A stretch of DNA of 64,000 nt from Cesiribacteraceae bacterium YIM B00369 (GCA_017948555.1 JAFMYY010000012.1:84508-148507), one strand, 5' to 3'; shown: positions 35,344-44,205, counted from the stretch's first letter. The notes: a model not told the origin generated them from the letters alone. A program made the numbers and translations.

Positions 35344-35711
35344 TATTTTTTAAATATAAAGTATACTGCCAGTATCAGCAAACCAAAACCAATAAGATGG
35401 TTGACCCGGAAGCTTTCGCTTTTGAAAAAGAAAGTTGTAAATATAACAAAAACAACAAGAGTTATAACCTCCTGTAAAACTTTCAGTTCCACCAGGGAGA
35501 AGGGTCCCCCGTTTTCTCTGAACCCGATTCTGTTGGCAGGAACCTGGAAGAAATATTCAAATAAGGCTATTCCCCAGCTGATCAGGACAATGGATATCAG
35601 CCCAAGGTTCTCAAACCATTTTAACTCTTTAAACTTCAGGTGTCCGTACCAGGCAAAAGTCATAAATGTGTTGGAGAGAAGTAACAGAACAATGGTAGAA
35701 AGTGCTTTCAT
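35343..35711 (-). CDS. DMT-family small membrane protein (DUF486)
   Basis: 122 residues with four membrane helices. NTFMTFAWYGHLKF, ISWGIALFEYFFQVPANRIGF and the SLVELKVLQEVITL stretch are characteristic of the DUF486/DMT protein family, of unknown transport function. First gene of a probable operon with the Nudix and RidA genes. A TAGTTTTG element on the minus strand (35813-35806) is a possible -7 box. Confidence 0.85.
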   Translation of the reverse strand: MKALSTIVLLLLSNTFMTFAWYGHLKFKELKWFENLGLISIVLISWGIALFEYFFQVPANRIGFRENGGPFSLVELKVLQEVITLVVFVIFTTFFFKSESFRVNHLIGFGLLILAVYFIFKK

Positions 35712-35877
35712 GGTATATGATAAAAAACATGTAAAGGTAATAAGAAGCGGCTAAAGTGGAGGAGGGAAGATTATATTATATTAAGAAAAGCTTAAAATAA
35801 AGTAACAAAACTATAACCTGTTAATATTGCCCCGGGCTGAAATAGTATTGATATTCATAAAGTTAATTTTTAAACCT

Positions 35878-36189
35878 ATGGAACACGAAAAACTCTGTCG
35901 TATCAGGGAGGCAATCGTGAGTTTTTTTAAACTTTGCGAGCAGGAGCCTACACCCGAAAGTTACAGTGCCTGGTTAAAAACGCTGGATGTGCTGCAGCGG
36001 AATCACCTGAAAAAACTGGGTTTTGAAGATGGCCGGCACCTTATTAGTTTTCAGTGTTACTGCCTTGAACAGAAGGGCTATTTTATTGATGAATTTCTGA
36101 AAATACAATTGTCGGAAGATGATTTTGATTACTGCCTGAATATCGGAGCTGTTGTGCCGTATCAGGAAACCTCCACGTCTTTCTCCTGA
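35878..36189 (+). CDS. Hypothetical 103-residue protein
   Basis: Start at 35878 (MEHEKLCRIREAIV) preferred; an in-frame ORF extends 17 codons upstream but has no typical leader. Contains soluble, helical, aromatic-rich sequence with three cysteines and no recognised domain. Its last 28 bases overlap the 3' end of the CREST-type gene on the other strand. Confidence 0.55.
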   Translation: MEHEKLCRIREAIVSFFKLCEQEPTPESYSAWLKTLDVLQRNHLKKLGFEDGRHLISFQCYCLEQKGYFIDEFLKIQLSEDDFDYCLNIGAVVPYQETSTSFS

Positions 36190-36869
36190 AGGTGAAGCTT
36201 GTAGAGGTACTCTGCCAGGAAAAATGCTCCTATACCGGTGAAAATATGCCAAAGGAAGTGCGTACCCATTGGCAATATTGTTTCAGCGGCCCGGTCTGTT
36301 TGCCTGAATACAAGTGACAGGGTAAAGCAGCCGAGTGAAATGAAGATGTAAATACTGTACCTGAGCTTAGTCTGGTATAATAGTATAAGGGTAGGGATAA
36401 AAAGGATGATGCCGCTTATGGCATAAGATACATTTATGCCGCTATGCCCTGGCAGGTAGCTGGATGCCAGGTACCTTAAGGTAACACTTACTCCTACGAT
36501 CAGGATTGCAATCCACCATTTGGGCAGCACCTTAATCCAGAAATAGATAGCCAGAGCCACGGTTAATATGGCGGTGGGGGTTACATCCAGTAACAGTAAA
36601 AGGCTTGAACTGCGGAAGGCATGAAACAAAGTACTGCCCAGCCCTCCCAGGAATAAAAGCGGAATGCAGAAGGTGATAAACGGATACTCTTTGTACTGTC
36701 CCCGTAACTTAACCGCCCAGTAAATGGCAGGCATTAATATGCAAAGTGAGGAAACAGCATTCCAGGGTTCTACGATAAAACGATCAAAATCTGTTTCCGT
36801 ATACATCTGGCCACCGTCCACAGGGAGCTTTAAGGAAATCTGAAAAAATATAAATAATAACGTCGGCAT
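36162..36869 (-). CDS. CREST-superfamily membrane hydrolase (alkaline ceramidase-like)
   Basis: 235 residues with about seven membrane helices. The superfamily's active-site pattern is visible: EPWNAVSSL near the first helix, GLGSTLFHAF (Ser/His), an Asp in LLLLDVTPTAI, and a C-terminal pair of histidines in THFLWHIFTGIG. This matches ceramidase/PAQR/Per1-like hydrolases with Zn-binding His/Asp/Ser. Many Bacteroidota make sphingolipids, so a ceramide-related substrate is possible but inferred. The start may instead be at 36806 (MYTETDF). Confidence 0.75.
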   Translation of the reverse strand: MPTLLFIFFQISLKLPVDGGQMYTETDFDRFIVEPWNAVSSLCILMPAIYWAVKLRGQYKEYPFITFCIPLLFLGGLGSTLFHAFRSSSLLLLLDVTPTAILTVALAIYFWIKVLPKWWIAILIVGVSVTLRYLASSYLPGHSGINVSYAISGIILFIPTLILLYQTKLRYSIYIFISLGCFTLSLVFRQTDRAAETILPMGTHFLWHIFTGIGAFFLAEYLYKLHLQEKDVEVS

Positions 36870-37001
36870 TGCACTCCTTTTTTATGCACTTAATCCTGAT
36901 GGTGCCAAAAAGTTTTGCAGATCAAATGATTTTTTTATGAACAGGCTGGGGGGTAAATAAGGGTTGCCGGCCTGATTCCGGAGCAATAGGGGAACAGAAG
37001 T

Positions 37002-37022
37002 GTGCTGCTTGAGTAGCAGCAC
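37002..37022 (-). terminator. Hairpin behind the 45-residue ORF
   Basis: GTGCTGC and GCAGCAC arms (7 bp, 7-nt loop). No long T-run on the minus strand, so termination is uncertain. Confidence 0.4.
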
Positions 37023-37024
37023 TT

Positions 37025-37162
37025 TTACATTTGAAAGATTGTGCCAAAAAGAATAGTGGCGAGAATAAGAATGATATAATAAAGCCTGTACTTATTGGTG
37101 TTTTTACCTTTTACATAATCTGTTAAGCTAAATTTGTAACGCTTTTCATAAAGAGATTTCAT
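37025..37162 (-). CDS. Candidate 45-residue single-helix membrane protein
   Basis: The frame MKSLYEKRYKFSLTDYV... has a basic N-terminus, then one hydrophobic helix (YIILILATILFGTIF) and stops at TAA 37027-37025. A perfect 7-bp hairpin GTGCTGC/GCAGCAC (37002-37022) follows 3 bases later. Sequence upstream of the start is AT-rich, as in genes of this phylum. No family is recognised; supported only by layout. Confidence 0.45.
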   Translation of the reverse strand: MKSLYEKRYKFSLTDYVKGKNTNKYRLYYIILILATILFGTIFQM

Positions 37163-37265
37163 AAATTTTCTGTTTTATAGTTAAATAAAATATTAAATAT
37201 GCTGTTCTGTATTGTTAACAAAATACAGAAGGAAAAAGTGCCTGCTGATGATTACTGCAGGTACT

Positions 37266-37321
37266 CTGGTACAGCTGAGCTGGTACAGCTAACCTGGTAC
37301 AGCTAACCTGGATCAGCTGAG
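37266..37321. repeat. 14-bp tandem repeat, four copies
   Basis: CTGGTACAGCTGAG, CTGGTACAGCTAAC twice, then CTGGATCAGCTGAG. Each unit contains CAGCT(G/A); AGCT palindromes recur every 14 bases. Confidence 0.85.
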
Positions 37322-37422
37322 CTATTTTAAATAATAGTAAATGAGGAAGGTGCCGGGATCAGAGATCCGCAAGCCGAATTATTTTTTACGAAATAAAGAG
37401 GGGAAAGGATTCATTAAAGAGC

Positions 37423-37457
37423 AAAAAAATAGCCTGTCACGGGGACCGGACAGGCTA
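37423..37457 (-). terminator. pgk terminator
   Basis: AGCCTGTC / GACAGGCT stem (37431-37438 with 37449-37456) followed on the minus strand by a T-run, 24 bases after the pgk stop. Confidence 0.8.
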
Positions 37458-37480
37458 AAGGTATCGAATAAATATTTTTT

Positions 37481-38668
37481 TTATTGTTCCAGCGCTTTTA
37501 CACCTGGCAGGGTCTTGCCTTCCATGTACTCAAGCAGTGCACCACCTCCGGTAGATACATAGCTGACATCATCGCCATAGCCTAACTGGTTTACTGCGGC
37601 GGCACTATCGCCACCTCCGATAAGGCTGAAGGCCCCTTTTTTCGTAGCTTCCACTACTGCTTCGGCAACTGCTTTGGTACCTTCGGCAAAGGTTTCCATT
37701 TCGAAAACACCCATAGGGCCATTCCATAAAATGGTTTGCGATTCACGGATAGTACGTGCAAAAATCTCACGGGCTTCCGGTCCAATGTCCAGTCCCATCC
37801 AGCCATCAGGAATGGCATGATTACTTGCTACTTTGGTTTGAGCATTATTGTCGAATTTATCCGCAATTATTGAATCGATAGGAAGCTTCAATTCAACATT
37901 TTTTTCCTTGGCCTTTTTTATCAGGGAGCTGGCCAGTTCAATTTTATCTTCTTCCACCAGGGAGTTGCCTGTCTGGCCGCCCAAAGCTCTGAAGAAAGTA
38001 TAAGACATGCCCCCACCAATAATGAGGTTATCCACTTTGTCCAGTAACTGCTCAATTACTTCAATTTTATCAGATATTTTGGCGCCCCCCATAATAGCGG
38101 TAAATGGTTTTTTAGGAGCTTCAAGTGCTTTTTTAGCATTGTCAAGCTCGGCCTGCATTACATAGCCGGCTACTTTGTCAGGCATAAACTGCCCTATTAC
38201 TGCGGTGGAGGCATGTGCCCTGTGAGCGGTGCCAAAGGCATCCATTACCCATACATCGCCCAGCTGAGCCAGTTTTTTAGCAAATTCTTCGTTGCCTTTT
38301 TCTTCTTCTTTGTAAAAACGAAGGTTTTCAAGAAGTAAAACTTCACCCGCTTTCAGGTTTTTTGCTTTTTCTCTGGCCTGTTCGCCAATGCAGTCATCTG
38401 CAAACTGTACATCCCTGTTAAGTGCATCTTTCAGGTAAGAAACTACGTGCTTCAGTGAGAATTTCTCCTCAGGTCCTTCCTTAGGGCGGCCAAGGTGCGA
38501 CATCAGGATTACAGAACCACCATCTTTAAGGATCTTTTCAATAGAAGGAAGGGCTGCTCTGAGGCGGTTATCATCGGTTATTTCAAAGCTCTTGTTGAGC
38601 GGGACATTGAAATCCACACGCATCACAGCTTTTTTGCCGGAAAAATTATAATTGTCCAGGGTTTTCAT
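37481..38668 (-). CDS. pgk: Phosphoglycerate kinase
   Basis: 395 residues, the normal length. Glycolytic enzyme making ATP from 1,3-bisphosphoglycerate. Signatures: [32 protein letters not shown], the [13 protein letters not shown] segment, [10 protein letters not shown], and the nucleotide-binding end [19 protein letters not shown] with GGGDSAAAV. Single gene with its own terminator. Confidence 0.98.
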   Translation of the reverse strand: MKTLDNYNFSGKKAVMRVDFNVPLNKSFEITDDNRLRAALPSIEKILKDGGSVILMSHLGRPKEGPEEKFSLKHVVSYLKDALNRDVQFADDCIGEQAREKAKNLKAGEVLLLENLRFYKEEEKGNEEFAKKLAQLGDVWVMDAFGTAHRAHASTAVIGQFMPDKVAGYVMQAELDNAKKALEAPKKPFTAIMGGAKISDKIEVIEQLLDKVDNLIIGGGMSYTFFRALGGQTGNSLVEEDKIELASSLIKKAKEKNVELKLPIDSIIADKFDNNAQTKVASNHAIPDGWMGLDIGPEAREIFARTIRESQTILWNGPMGVFEMETFAEGTKAVAEAVVEATKKGAFSLIGGGDSAAAVNQLGYGDDVSYVSTGGGALLEYMEGKTLPGVKALEQ

Positions 38669-38776
38669 AGTGTATTGATTGGTTTGAAAAATTTTGTACC
38701 GGCAATTTAATAATTATCCGGCATGTGAAAAATGATTTGAATCAGTAAATAAGCTGAATAAATGTTGGAATAACAT

Positions 38777-39733
38777 TTATTTTGCAGCTGCTCTGGCCAG
38801 TCTGTCGTTTATTGCCCTGCCCAGGCCGTAATCCGGAACCTGCTCTGTCAGGATGTATTTTACGTCCAGCTTTTCCAGCTCCCTTAAAGCTTTAAAAAGG
38901 TTTTGAGCAGCCTCCTTAAGATTGCCGGAAGGAGACAAGGTAAATTGCTGTATTCCAGGGTAAAAATCGCGAAAAGAAAGCACTGCTACCTCCTCCTTGT
39001 TGTATCTGGTCAGCAGGTCTCTGAGGTTTCCTGAAATAACGGGTATGCGGGGGGCGTAATGGCTTTTAAGCTGCCCCGGTGCCTGCGGGTTTGAGGAGGA
39101 GTGGGGCATAAGCTTTATGTCCGGACATAAAGGCTCCAGTTCTTCAATGCTCATTCCGCCAAGTCTGTAAACAACCACAGTGTTTTCCTGAAAACCAATA
39201 ATGGTCGACTCAACGCCTACTTCGCAGGGGCCGCCATCCAGTATGTAAGGAATCCTGTCGCCCAGTTGTTCCTGTACATGGGCGGCTGTAGTTGGCGAAA
39301 CATAGCCAAAAGGATTTGCACTTGGTGCAGCCAGTGGAAAATCCAGTTCCTGTAGCAGCTGCAGGCTTAGCGGGTGGCGTGGAATACGCACGGCCACGTG
39401 CGGAAGCCCTGAGGTTACCACATCAGGAATTTTCTCATTTTTAGGAAGCAGAAGTGTTAAGGGGCCCGGCCAGAATGCATTGGCCAGCCTTTGTGCTTCG
39501 GCAGGTACTTCTTTAAGGAAGCTGCGTGCCTTTTCCAGACTGCTGCTGTGTACAATAAGAGGATCGAAGGAAGGGCGTTTCTTTGCTTCGAATATTCTTA
39601 ATGCTGCCGCGGAATCAAAAGCATTAGCTGCAAGGCCATAAACAGTTTCTGTGGGTATGGCCACTAATTGTCCTGCCTGCAGGTATTCTTTGGCTTTTGC
39701 CAGATCGGTGCCTGTAGTTGCCTTCACGTTCAT
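38777..39733 (-). CDS. L-threonylcarbamoyladenylate synthase (Sua5 type)
   Basis: 318 residues from the ATG at 39733; the frame opens 16 codons earlier but that would overlap the TPR gene. Makes threonylcarbamoyl-AMP for the t6A tRNA modification. YrdC domain ~10-200 (LVAIPTETVYGLAANAF, KKRPSFDPLIVH, FWPGPLTLLL, VAVRIPRHPL, SANPFGYVSPTTAAHV, STIIGF) plus a C-terminal Sua5 domain ~210-318, which separates it from the shorter TsaC. The last residues (DYGLGRAINDRLARAA) are typical. Confidence 0.93.
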   Translation of the reverse strand: MNVKATTGTDLAKAKEYLQAGQLVAIPTETVYGLAANAFDSAAALRIFEAKKRPSFDPLIVHSSSLEKARSFLKEVPAEAQRLANAFWPGPLTLLLPKNEKIPDVVTSGLPHVAVRIPRHPLSLQLLQELDFPLAAPSANPFGYVSPTTAAHVQEQLGDRIPYILDGGPCEVGVESTIIGFQENTVVVYRLGGMSIEELEPLCPDIKLMPHSSSNPQAPGQLKSHYAPRIPVISGNLRDLLTRYNKEEVAVLSFRDFYPGIQQFTLSPSGNLKEAAQNLFKALRELEKLDVKYILTEQVPDYGLGRAINDRLARAAAK

Positions 39734-39771
39734 GTTAAGTAAAAAAGGGATACAAATGTTTCCTGATTCTT

Positions 39772-40482
39772 TTACCGGCAATTTTCGGTTACTGCTTTTT
39801 TTGCATCTTCATTTCCCAGGCGGCTTGCCTGTCGTAAGCTGAGGCAGGCAGCTTCTTTATTTTCCTCTGCCAGGAGGGCAAGTCCTAAAAGGTAGTGTGC
39901 CTCGCTGTTGCGTGGGTCAAGCTGCAGTACAAGGGATAGATTCTCTTTTGCTGATGCCGTTTCCTGCATTAACAGGTTTACTTTCGCTTTATTAAAATAA
40001 AGTACCGGATTCTCAGGGCTTAGCTCAAGTGCTTTATTTATGTCTGTTTCAGCTTCAGGGTATCGGCCCATTTCAAATAGCACGGCACTCCTGTTTTTAT
40101 ATACATCCATCAGTTCAGGCTGTTTGCGGACTACGGTATTGTAATCTGCCAGGGCCTCTGCAAGCTGGCCGCTTTCCCTGTACGCATTGGCACGGTTGTA
40201 ATAAGGTTTGTAAGAAGTGCTGTCGTGGCGTATTGCCTGATTAAAATCCGATATGGCTTCGCGGCTGTTACCTTGCTCCAGGTAAGCAACGCCTCTCATA
40301 TTATAGCCTTCCACGTTCTGAGGGTTCTGCTCCAGCAGGCGGTCCAGGTAGGTAACTGCCTCTGCATGTTTTCCCTGATCCATTAACTGACGGCTTTTAT
40401 TGCTTAGTTCTTCGTCGGAAGGGGAGCAGGCCAGGGTGCCCAGCAGGAAAATAAAGGGCAGAAATTTATATAGTAGGTTCAT
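39772..40482 (-). CDS. TPR-repeat lipoprotein
   Basis: 236 residues from the ATG at 40482 (MNLLYKFLPFIFLLGTLAC, lipobox Cys about 19). Five to six TPR units follow (AEAVTYLDRLLEQNPQNVEGYNMRGVAYLEQGN; AISDFNQAIRHDSTSYKPYYNRANAYRESGQ; AEALADYNTVV; AETDINKALELSPENPVLYFNKAKV). A protein-interaction scaffold in the envelope; partner unknown. Lies 38 bases ahead of the Sua5 gene. Confidence 0.88.
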   Translation of the reverse strand: MNLLYKFLPFIFLLGTLACSPSDEELSNKSRQLMDQGKHAEAVTYLDRLLEQNPQNVEGYNMRGVAYLEQGNSREAISDFNQAIRHDSTSYKPYYNRANAYRESGQLAEALADYNTVVRKQPELMDVYKNRSAVLFEMGRYPEAETDINKALELSPENPVLYFNKAKVNLLMQETASAKENLSLVLQLDPRNSEAHYLLGLALLAEENKEAACLSLRQASRLGNEDAKKAVTENCR

Positions 40483-40500
40483 AAGTTGTTTATTGGAATG

Positions 40501-40508
40501 CAAATATA
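40501..40508 (-). promoter_or_regulatory. Candidate -7 element of the TPR lipoprotein gene
   Basis: TATATTTG on the minus strand, matching TAnnTTTG, 18 bases ahead of the ATG. No -33 partner found; leader would be very short. Confidence 0.35.
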
Positions 40509-40662
40509 GCAGGAAGTAAAGAGATATAAAAGGAAGAGCCGCAGGAGCGCAATTGCCGGGTAAACTGCCTGGTGCTGTGCAGGGGGTGGAATAATATATT
40601 TTACCCTGAATGACCTTTTATGAAAAAACAGTACTTTAGTCTGTAAAAAAACAGCTGTACTT

Positions 40663-41694
40663 ATGGCAATGATCAGTAAAAAGAAAAAAATATACCCTGT
40701 AAGCAAAAACCTGCGCACTTATCTCCGGGACCAGGACAGGGAAGTGGCTTTGCACATTACTTATAATGATTTATTGCGGTTTGATAATTCCATTCCACTG
40801 TATGATAAATTCGGGATAGATACCTTATGGGAAACGGTGTTTTACCGGCAGGACGATATGCAGAGTGTGCACCTGAGCCTGAAAGAGATTTATGGAAAGC
40901 TGAAGGCGCATGGCGACCTCAGTATAATGGAGCACCTGTACATCGACAGGATAGACCTTTGTGTGTATGGAAACACCAGGCCTCTGCGGGTGCGTATAGT
41001 GAATAATATCAATGATAACTTCGACTACTTCTATATAAAGCAGGCAGATGCTTCCCGTATCTACGGATTGGAGCTGGAGCATTTGCTGTCGCCCAACCGT
41101 ATTAATTATATTGTGGATGGAAATACGCTGATCGAGGACCATATTGCGGGCATTCCCGGTGATCAGTTTATAAAGTATCACCTGAAAGATAAAAGCCTGA
41201 ACGAGATAAGGCTGGCCAAGGAGTTTGTGAAATTTAACGAGCGCTGTTTTGTGCGCTTATTAGGGGATATGCACAGCAGTAACTTTGTGGTGGAGGTAAC
41301 GCCTGATTTTGAAGAGGTGCATTACAGGCTGCGGGCAATTGATTTTGATCAGCAGTCGTATGAGGGGAAGCGGTCTGTTTATATGCCTCAGTATTTCAGA
41401 CAAAATAATCCGCTGATTGAACTGGGCTTGCGTAATATGACACCCACTACAGTGGAACAATACCAGCGGGAAGAGCGGGCACTTATTTCAAACCGGATTA
41501 TTTCGGCTAAAGGCACAATCCGGAGACTGCTGAGGGCCATGATAAGCGACGAACTTTCCCCCGGAGAAAATGCAGAGCAGTTAAAGCAGGAGCTGGCGCG
41601 CTTTTACCACGATCCTGAATTCCTCCAGTGTAATAATATGGGGGAGATCCTGAAGGCAAGTCTTTCCAGGGTAGTGCGTAAAGTAGCTTTGTAG
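40663..41694 (+). CDS. Hypothetical protein with possible kinase-like catalytic motifs
   Basis: 343 residues, no known family recalled. Residues 201-209 read GDMHSSNFV and 226-229 IDFD, resembling the HxxxxN catalytic loop and DFD metal-binding motif of aminoglycoside phosphotransferase/kinase-fold proteins (GD-H-x-x-N ... IDFD). A candidate ATP lysine is Lys126 (YFYIKQADASR), and IEDHIAGIPGDQF resembles the hinge. No helix-turn-helix, membrane segment or signal. Single gene between leftward neighbours; function unknown. Confidence 0.75.
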   Translation: MAMISKKKKIYPVSKNLRTYLRDQDREVALHITYNDLLRFDNSIPLYDKFGIDTLWETVFYRQDDMQSVHLSLKEIYGKLKAHGDLSIMEHLYIDRIDLCVYGNTRPLRVRIVNNINDNFDYFYIKQADASRIYGLELEHLLSPNRINYIVDGNTLIEDHIAGIPGDQFIKYHLKDKSLNEIRLAKEFVKFNERCFVRLLGDMHSSNFVVEVTPDFEEVHYRLRAIDFDQQSYEGKRSVYMPQYFRQNNPLIELGLRNMTPTTVEQYQREERALISNRIISAKGTIRRLLRAMISDELSPGENAEQLKQELARFYHDPEFLQCNNMGEILKASLSRVVRKVAL

Positions 41695-41697
41695 TCT

Positions 41698-41898
41698 TTA
41701 TAAATAGCTTTGGTAAATTTCCTGAGCCTTCCGGAACTGGAGGTCATCGGTCAGGCCGGTCATGTTCCGGGCATCTGAAAATGGAAATCCTGATTTTCTC
41801 AGCTTTAAAAACCTGCTGTAGGTTTGCACTAATTGTAACTGATCGCCTCGGTTCATCATCTTCTGTTCAGTATGTAAAGAATGGGTAGAAATCATCAT
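41698..41898 (-). CDS. Hypothetical 66-residue protein
   Basis: Polar, helical sequence (GDQLQLVQTYSRFLKLRKSGFPFSDARNMTGL) that reads like real coding sequence but matches no family I know. Ends 3 bases from the stop of the kinase-like gene. The start may be internal (MMNRGDQ or MNRGDQ). Confidence 0.45.
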   Translation of the reverse strand: MMISTHSLHTEQKMMNRGDQLQLVQTYSRFLKLRKSGFPFSDARNMTGLTDDLQFRKAQEIYQSYL

Positions 41899-42363
41899 TG
41901 CTTACTTTTTTAGAGTTATGAACATTAATAGGATGCTTTATTCACATTCTATTCACATCTAATACGCTGCCGGTTGATAAAATGTTTATAACTTTTTACA
42001 AAAATAGTGGCAGATGAGGAAAATCAGGTTATGCAGATGGTACCTTGTAATAAATTAGAGGAACTTACGTATTTAAATACGTAGAAAGTTCCTGTGTGTT
42101 TTGCTATTATTTTTGTAATGAGTTGAATACCAGGAAGAAGCTGGTAAGTAAGGGTAATTTCCGGTAAATGGGAATCATCAGGAAGATGGGAGTTTATGTA
42201 TAAATGGTGTAACATTTATGTGAGAATCATTTATTACAGCTAAAAAAGTGCAAATTTTACCTGTAATATCTCATTATTGAAGGTGGGTAATTTTATGAAA
42301 CCTGAGGGTAAAGGGAGTGAGAAAGTGTTTTTGAGGAATAATATTTTGTGTAAATCCTGTTAT
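41899..42363. other. Intergenic region with a large palindrome
   Basis: 465 bases, AT-rich, no gene found. The main feature is the palindrome at 42066-42083. Confidence 0.5.
42060..42092. repeat. 18-bp perfect palindrome with flanking arms
   Basis: TACGTATTTAAATACGTA (42066-42083) is a perfect palindrome without spacer, flanked by GGAACT on the left and, after GAA, AGTTCC on the right. Could be a protein-binding operator or the end of the crtY transcript. Confidence 0.75.
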
Positions 42364-43527
42364 TCACGAAAAAGGAGTCTTTAATTTTAAGTTTAAAAAA
42401 CTTTTTATGAATTTTTTTCGGGGAACAGAATTCATAATGGCTAACTCTTCGGTGAAGGTTGTTTCCTCATCCAGAAATTTAAAGATTCGCTGTACGGGGT
42501 TATTGCGGAAAAGCTGGCTGAAAATTTCTTCGCTGCAGCCTCCGTCTTTGTCCATTATGTTCAGTAGCATTTCATCGTATAGTCTGAACCGGGGAGGGCT
42601 CAAAGCAGGTGCGACAGGTTCTTTTTGTTTTTCGAGAAGCTGAATAATTTGTTTGGACTGTTGTTGGATGCGTAAAAAAGTATAACCTGTGGATGGTTTT
42701 ACAGTTCCCCCTGCTGTCCCGATGTTCAAAACTCTTTTGCTGTGTTTTGCAGGGAAGGGATAGGTGGTCATGGGAATAGTGCCCCATTCCCGGTCTGTTA
42801 TAGTGTATTCCTTTATTTGTAAAACCTCCTTTATATAAATTTCAATAGCATTATCGTATGCCTCAGGCTCAAGAAGGTCAGCGGAGAAGAGTGTGTATTC
42901 CACAAGGGCCCGGCGGGAGCTTTGCGGGATGAGGTAGAAAAAACGCATTTTCCCGTCCTGGGGAGTACGGAAATCGAACAGGCGGATATTCCCGGTATCA
43001 AAGCAGGGTTGTGGTGTGTTAATGACCCAGCCTTTAAAATGCTGCCGGAGATACAAGCCCTTTTTTGCTTCCTCTGTAATTTCTTTTTTTATAAGGCAAC
43101 TGTTAAAAACCAGGCTGGCCTGGTATGTATTTTCAGTAGTCCGGACGAGGGCCGTGTTTACCCCGGAAGTTATTTCGCTGATTTCTTCCAGCAGGAAACG
43201 GATGTTCGGGAACAGGGCAAGCCGCTCTTTAATATGTTTGTAAAAATGAATTCCTTCAATTACCTGATAGCTGTAAGGGGCAAGAGGCATTATGGCCGCG
43301 AATTCCCTGCTGATAAATTCTGCCTGTGAAAACCGGAAAGAAACAATTTCGTCGAAAGCAGTAGGACTCTTTGTCCAGAAGCCCCAGGTACGGTCATTAT
43401 CCTGTTTTAAATCTTTGTCTATAAGTAATATTCTCCGGTTTTGAAGTAAAGGCGACAGGCTCAGGTAATAAGCAAGGCTCAGCCCTGCAGCTCCGCTTCC
43501 GGCAATAATAATATCGTATTGGTCCAT
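42364..43527 (-). CDS. crtY: Lycopene beta-cyclase (CrtY type)
   Basis: 387 residues. Flavin-dependent cyclase that turns lycopene to beta-carotene. FAD-binding IIIAGSGAAGLSLAYYL at the N-terminus; LLIDKD; NDRTWGFW; VFNSC; a FDFR motif; PMTTYPFP; and the C-terminal GTAGGTVKPSTGYTFLRIQQQ are characteristic of CrtY. No crtB, crtI or crtZ neighbour lies within the window, so the rest of the pathway is elsewhere. Confidence 0.9.
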   Translation of the reverse strand: MDQYDIIIAGSGAAGLSLAYYLSLSPLLQNRRILLIDKDLKQDNDRTWGFWTKSPTAFDEIVSFRFSQAEFISREFAAIMPLAPYSYQVIEGIHFYKHIKERLALFPNIRFLLEEISEITSGVNTALVRTTENTYQASLVFNSCLIKKEITEEAKKGLYLRQHFKGWVINTPQPCFDTGNIRLFDFRTPQDGKMRFFYLIPQSSRRALVEYTLFSADLLEPEAYDNAIEIYIKEVLQIKEYTITDREWGTIPMTTYPFPAKHSKRVLNIGTAGGTVKPSTGYTFLRIQQQSKQIIQLLEKQKEPVAPALSPPRFRLYDEMLLNIMDKDGGCSEEIFSQLFRNNPVQRIFKFLDEETTFTEELAIMNSVPRKKFIKSFLNLKLKTPFS

Positions 43528-43614
43528 AAATTTATTGGTGGCGGAATATAAAACCTGCTTTAGTTTCTGTTTCCTTATCAGTATCCGGTCTCCTGTTGCG
43601 CAGAATTTCAGTAC

Positions 43615-44205
43615 TTATTGCTGCTGCTGCCGCAGGAATGTTTTGAACTTTTTTGTATTATAATCGGCCATACCTTTGTGGGAGTACACCAGTTTGCCTT
43701 CAGCGGAAATAACAAAGGTGGCAGGAATACTTTGGCTATAGTACATTTCAGGTATCCGGGCTGCCGGTTGGTGTACATCGAATGAATAGCCTTTCTTTTT
43801 GCGGAAGTTTTTCGCCTTCTCAAAATTATCATCCAGAGATATCATCAGGAAGGCCACATCCTCACCTTTCAGGTCTTCGGATAAGGCATCTATTCCTGGC
43901 ATTTCGGCAATACAGGGAGGGCACCATGTGGCCCAGAAATTAATAAAAATTACTTTGCCTTTCAGGTCCTCCATGTTTACCACCTTGCCTTCCTGGTTGC
44001 GTAACTTCAGGTTAAAGTCAGCTTCGGGAATTTTAGCTGCCGTTTCCGCTCTTTCTTCTGTGTCAGGAGTGAACAGGCCCGAAAGAAGAACCCCCTGTTG
44101 CACTTTGCCTATAACTTCTGTATGCCAGCCGCTAAAGTACAGCACGGCAGCTGCCGAAAGCATTAAGAACCATTCGGTCAGGTTTTTTCGGGTTTTGTAG
44201 TTCAT
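43615..44205 (-). CDS. TlpA-like membrane-anchored thioredoxin-fold protein
   Basis: 196 residues. N-terminal anchor (~12-27), then a thioredoxin fold with WATWCPPC (Cys95, Cys98) preceded by GKVIFINF and followed by EMPGIDAL; SIPATFVISAEGKLVYSHKGMAD is the cis-Pro region. Periplasmic disulfide reductase, perhaps for cytochrome maturation; partner unknown. Close to a cytosolic thioredoxin gene (100 bases). Confidence 0.9.
   Translation of the reverse strand: MNYKTRKNLTEWFLMLSAAAVLYFSGWHTEVIGKVQQGVLLSGLFTPDTEERAETAAKIPEADFNLKLRNQEGKVVNMEDLKGKVIFINFWATWCPPCIAEMPGIDALSEDLKGEDVAFLMISLDDNFEKAKNFRKKKGYSFDVHQPAARIPEMYYSQSIPATFVISAEGKLVYSHKGMADYNTKKFKTFLRQQQQ

Larger units (their letters stand above)
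36870..37480. other. Intergenic region with small ORF, short tandem repeat and terminators
   Basis: Contains a 45-codon ORF with its own hairpin (37002-37162), a 14-bp minisatellite (37266-37321) and the pgk terminator (37423-37457). No larger gene is seen. Confidence 0.6.

Noticed and set aside
43799-44200. 133-codon ORF opposite the TlpA-like gene
   Set aside because: No domain or start signal, fully covered by a well supported gene.
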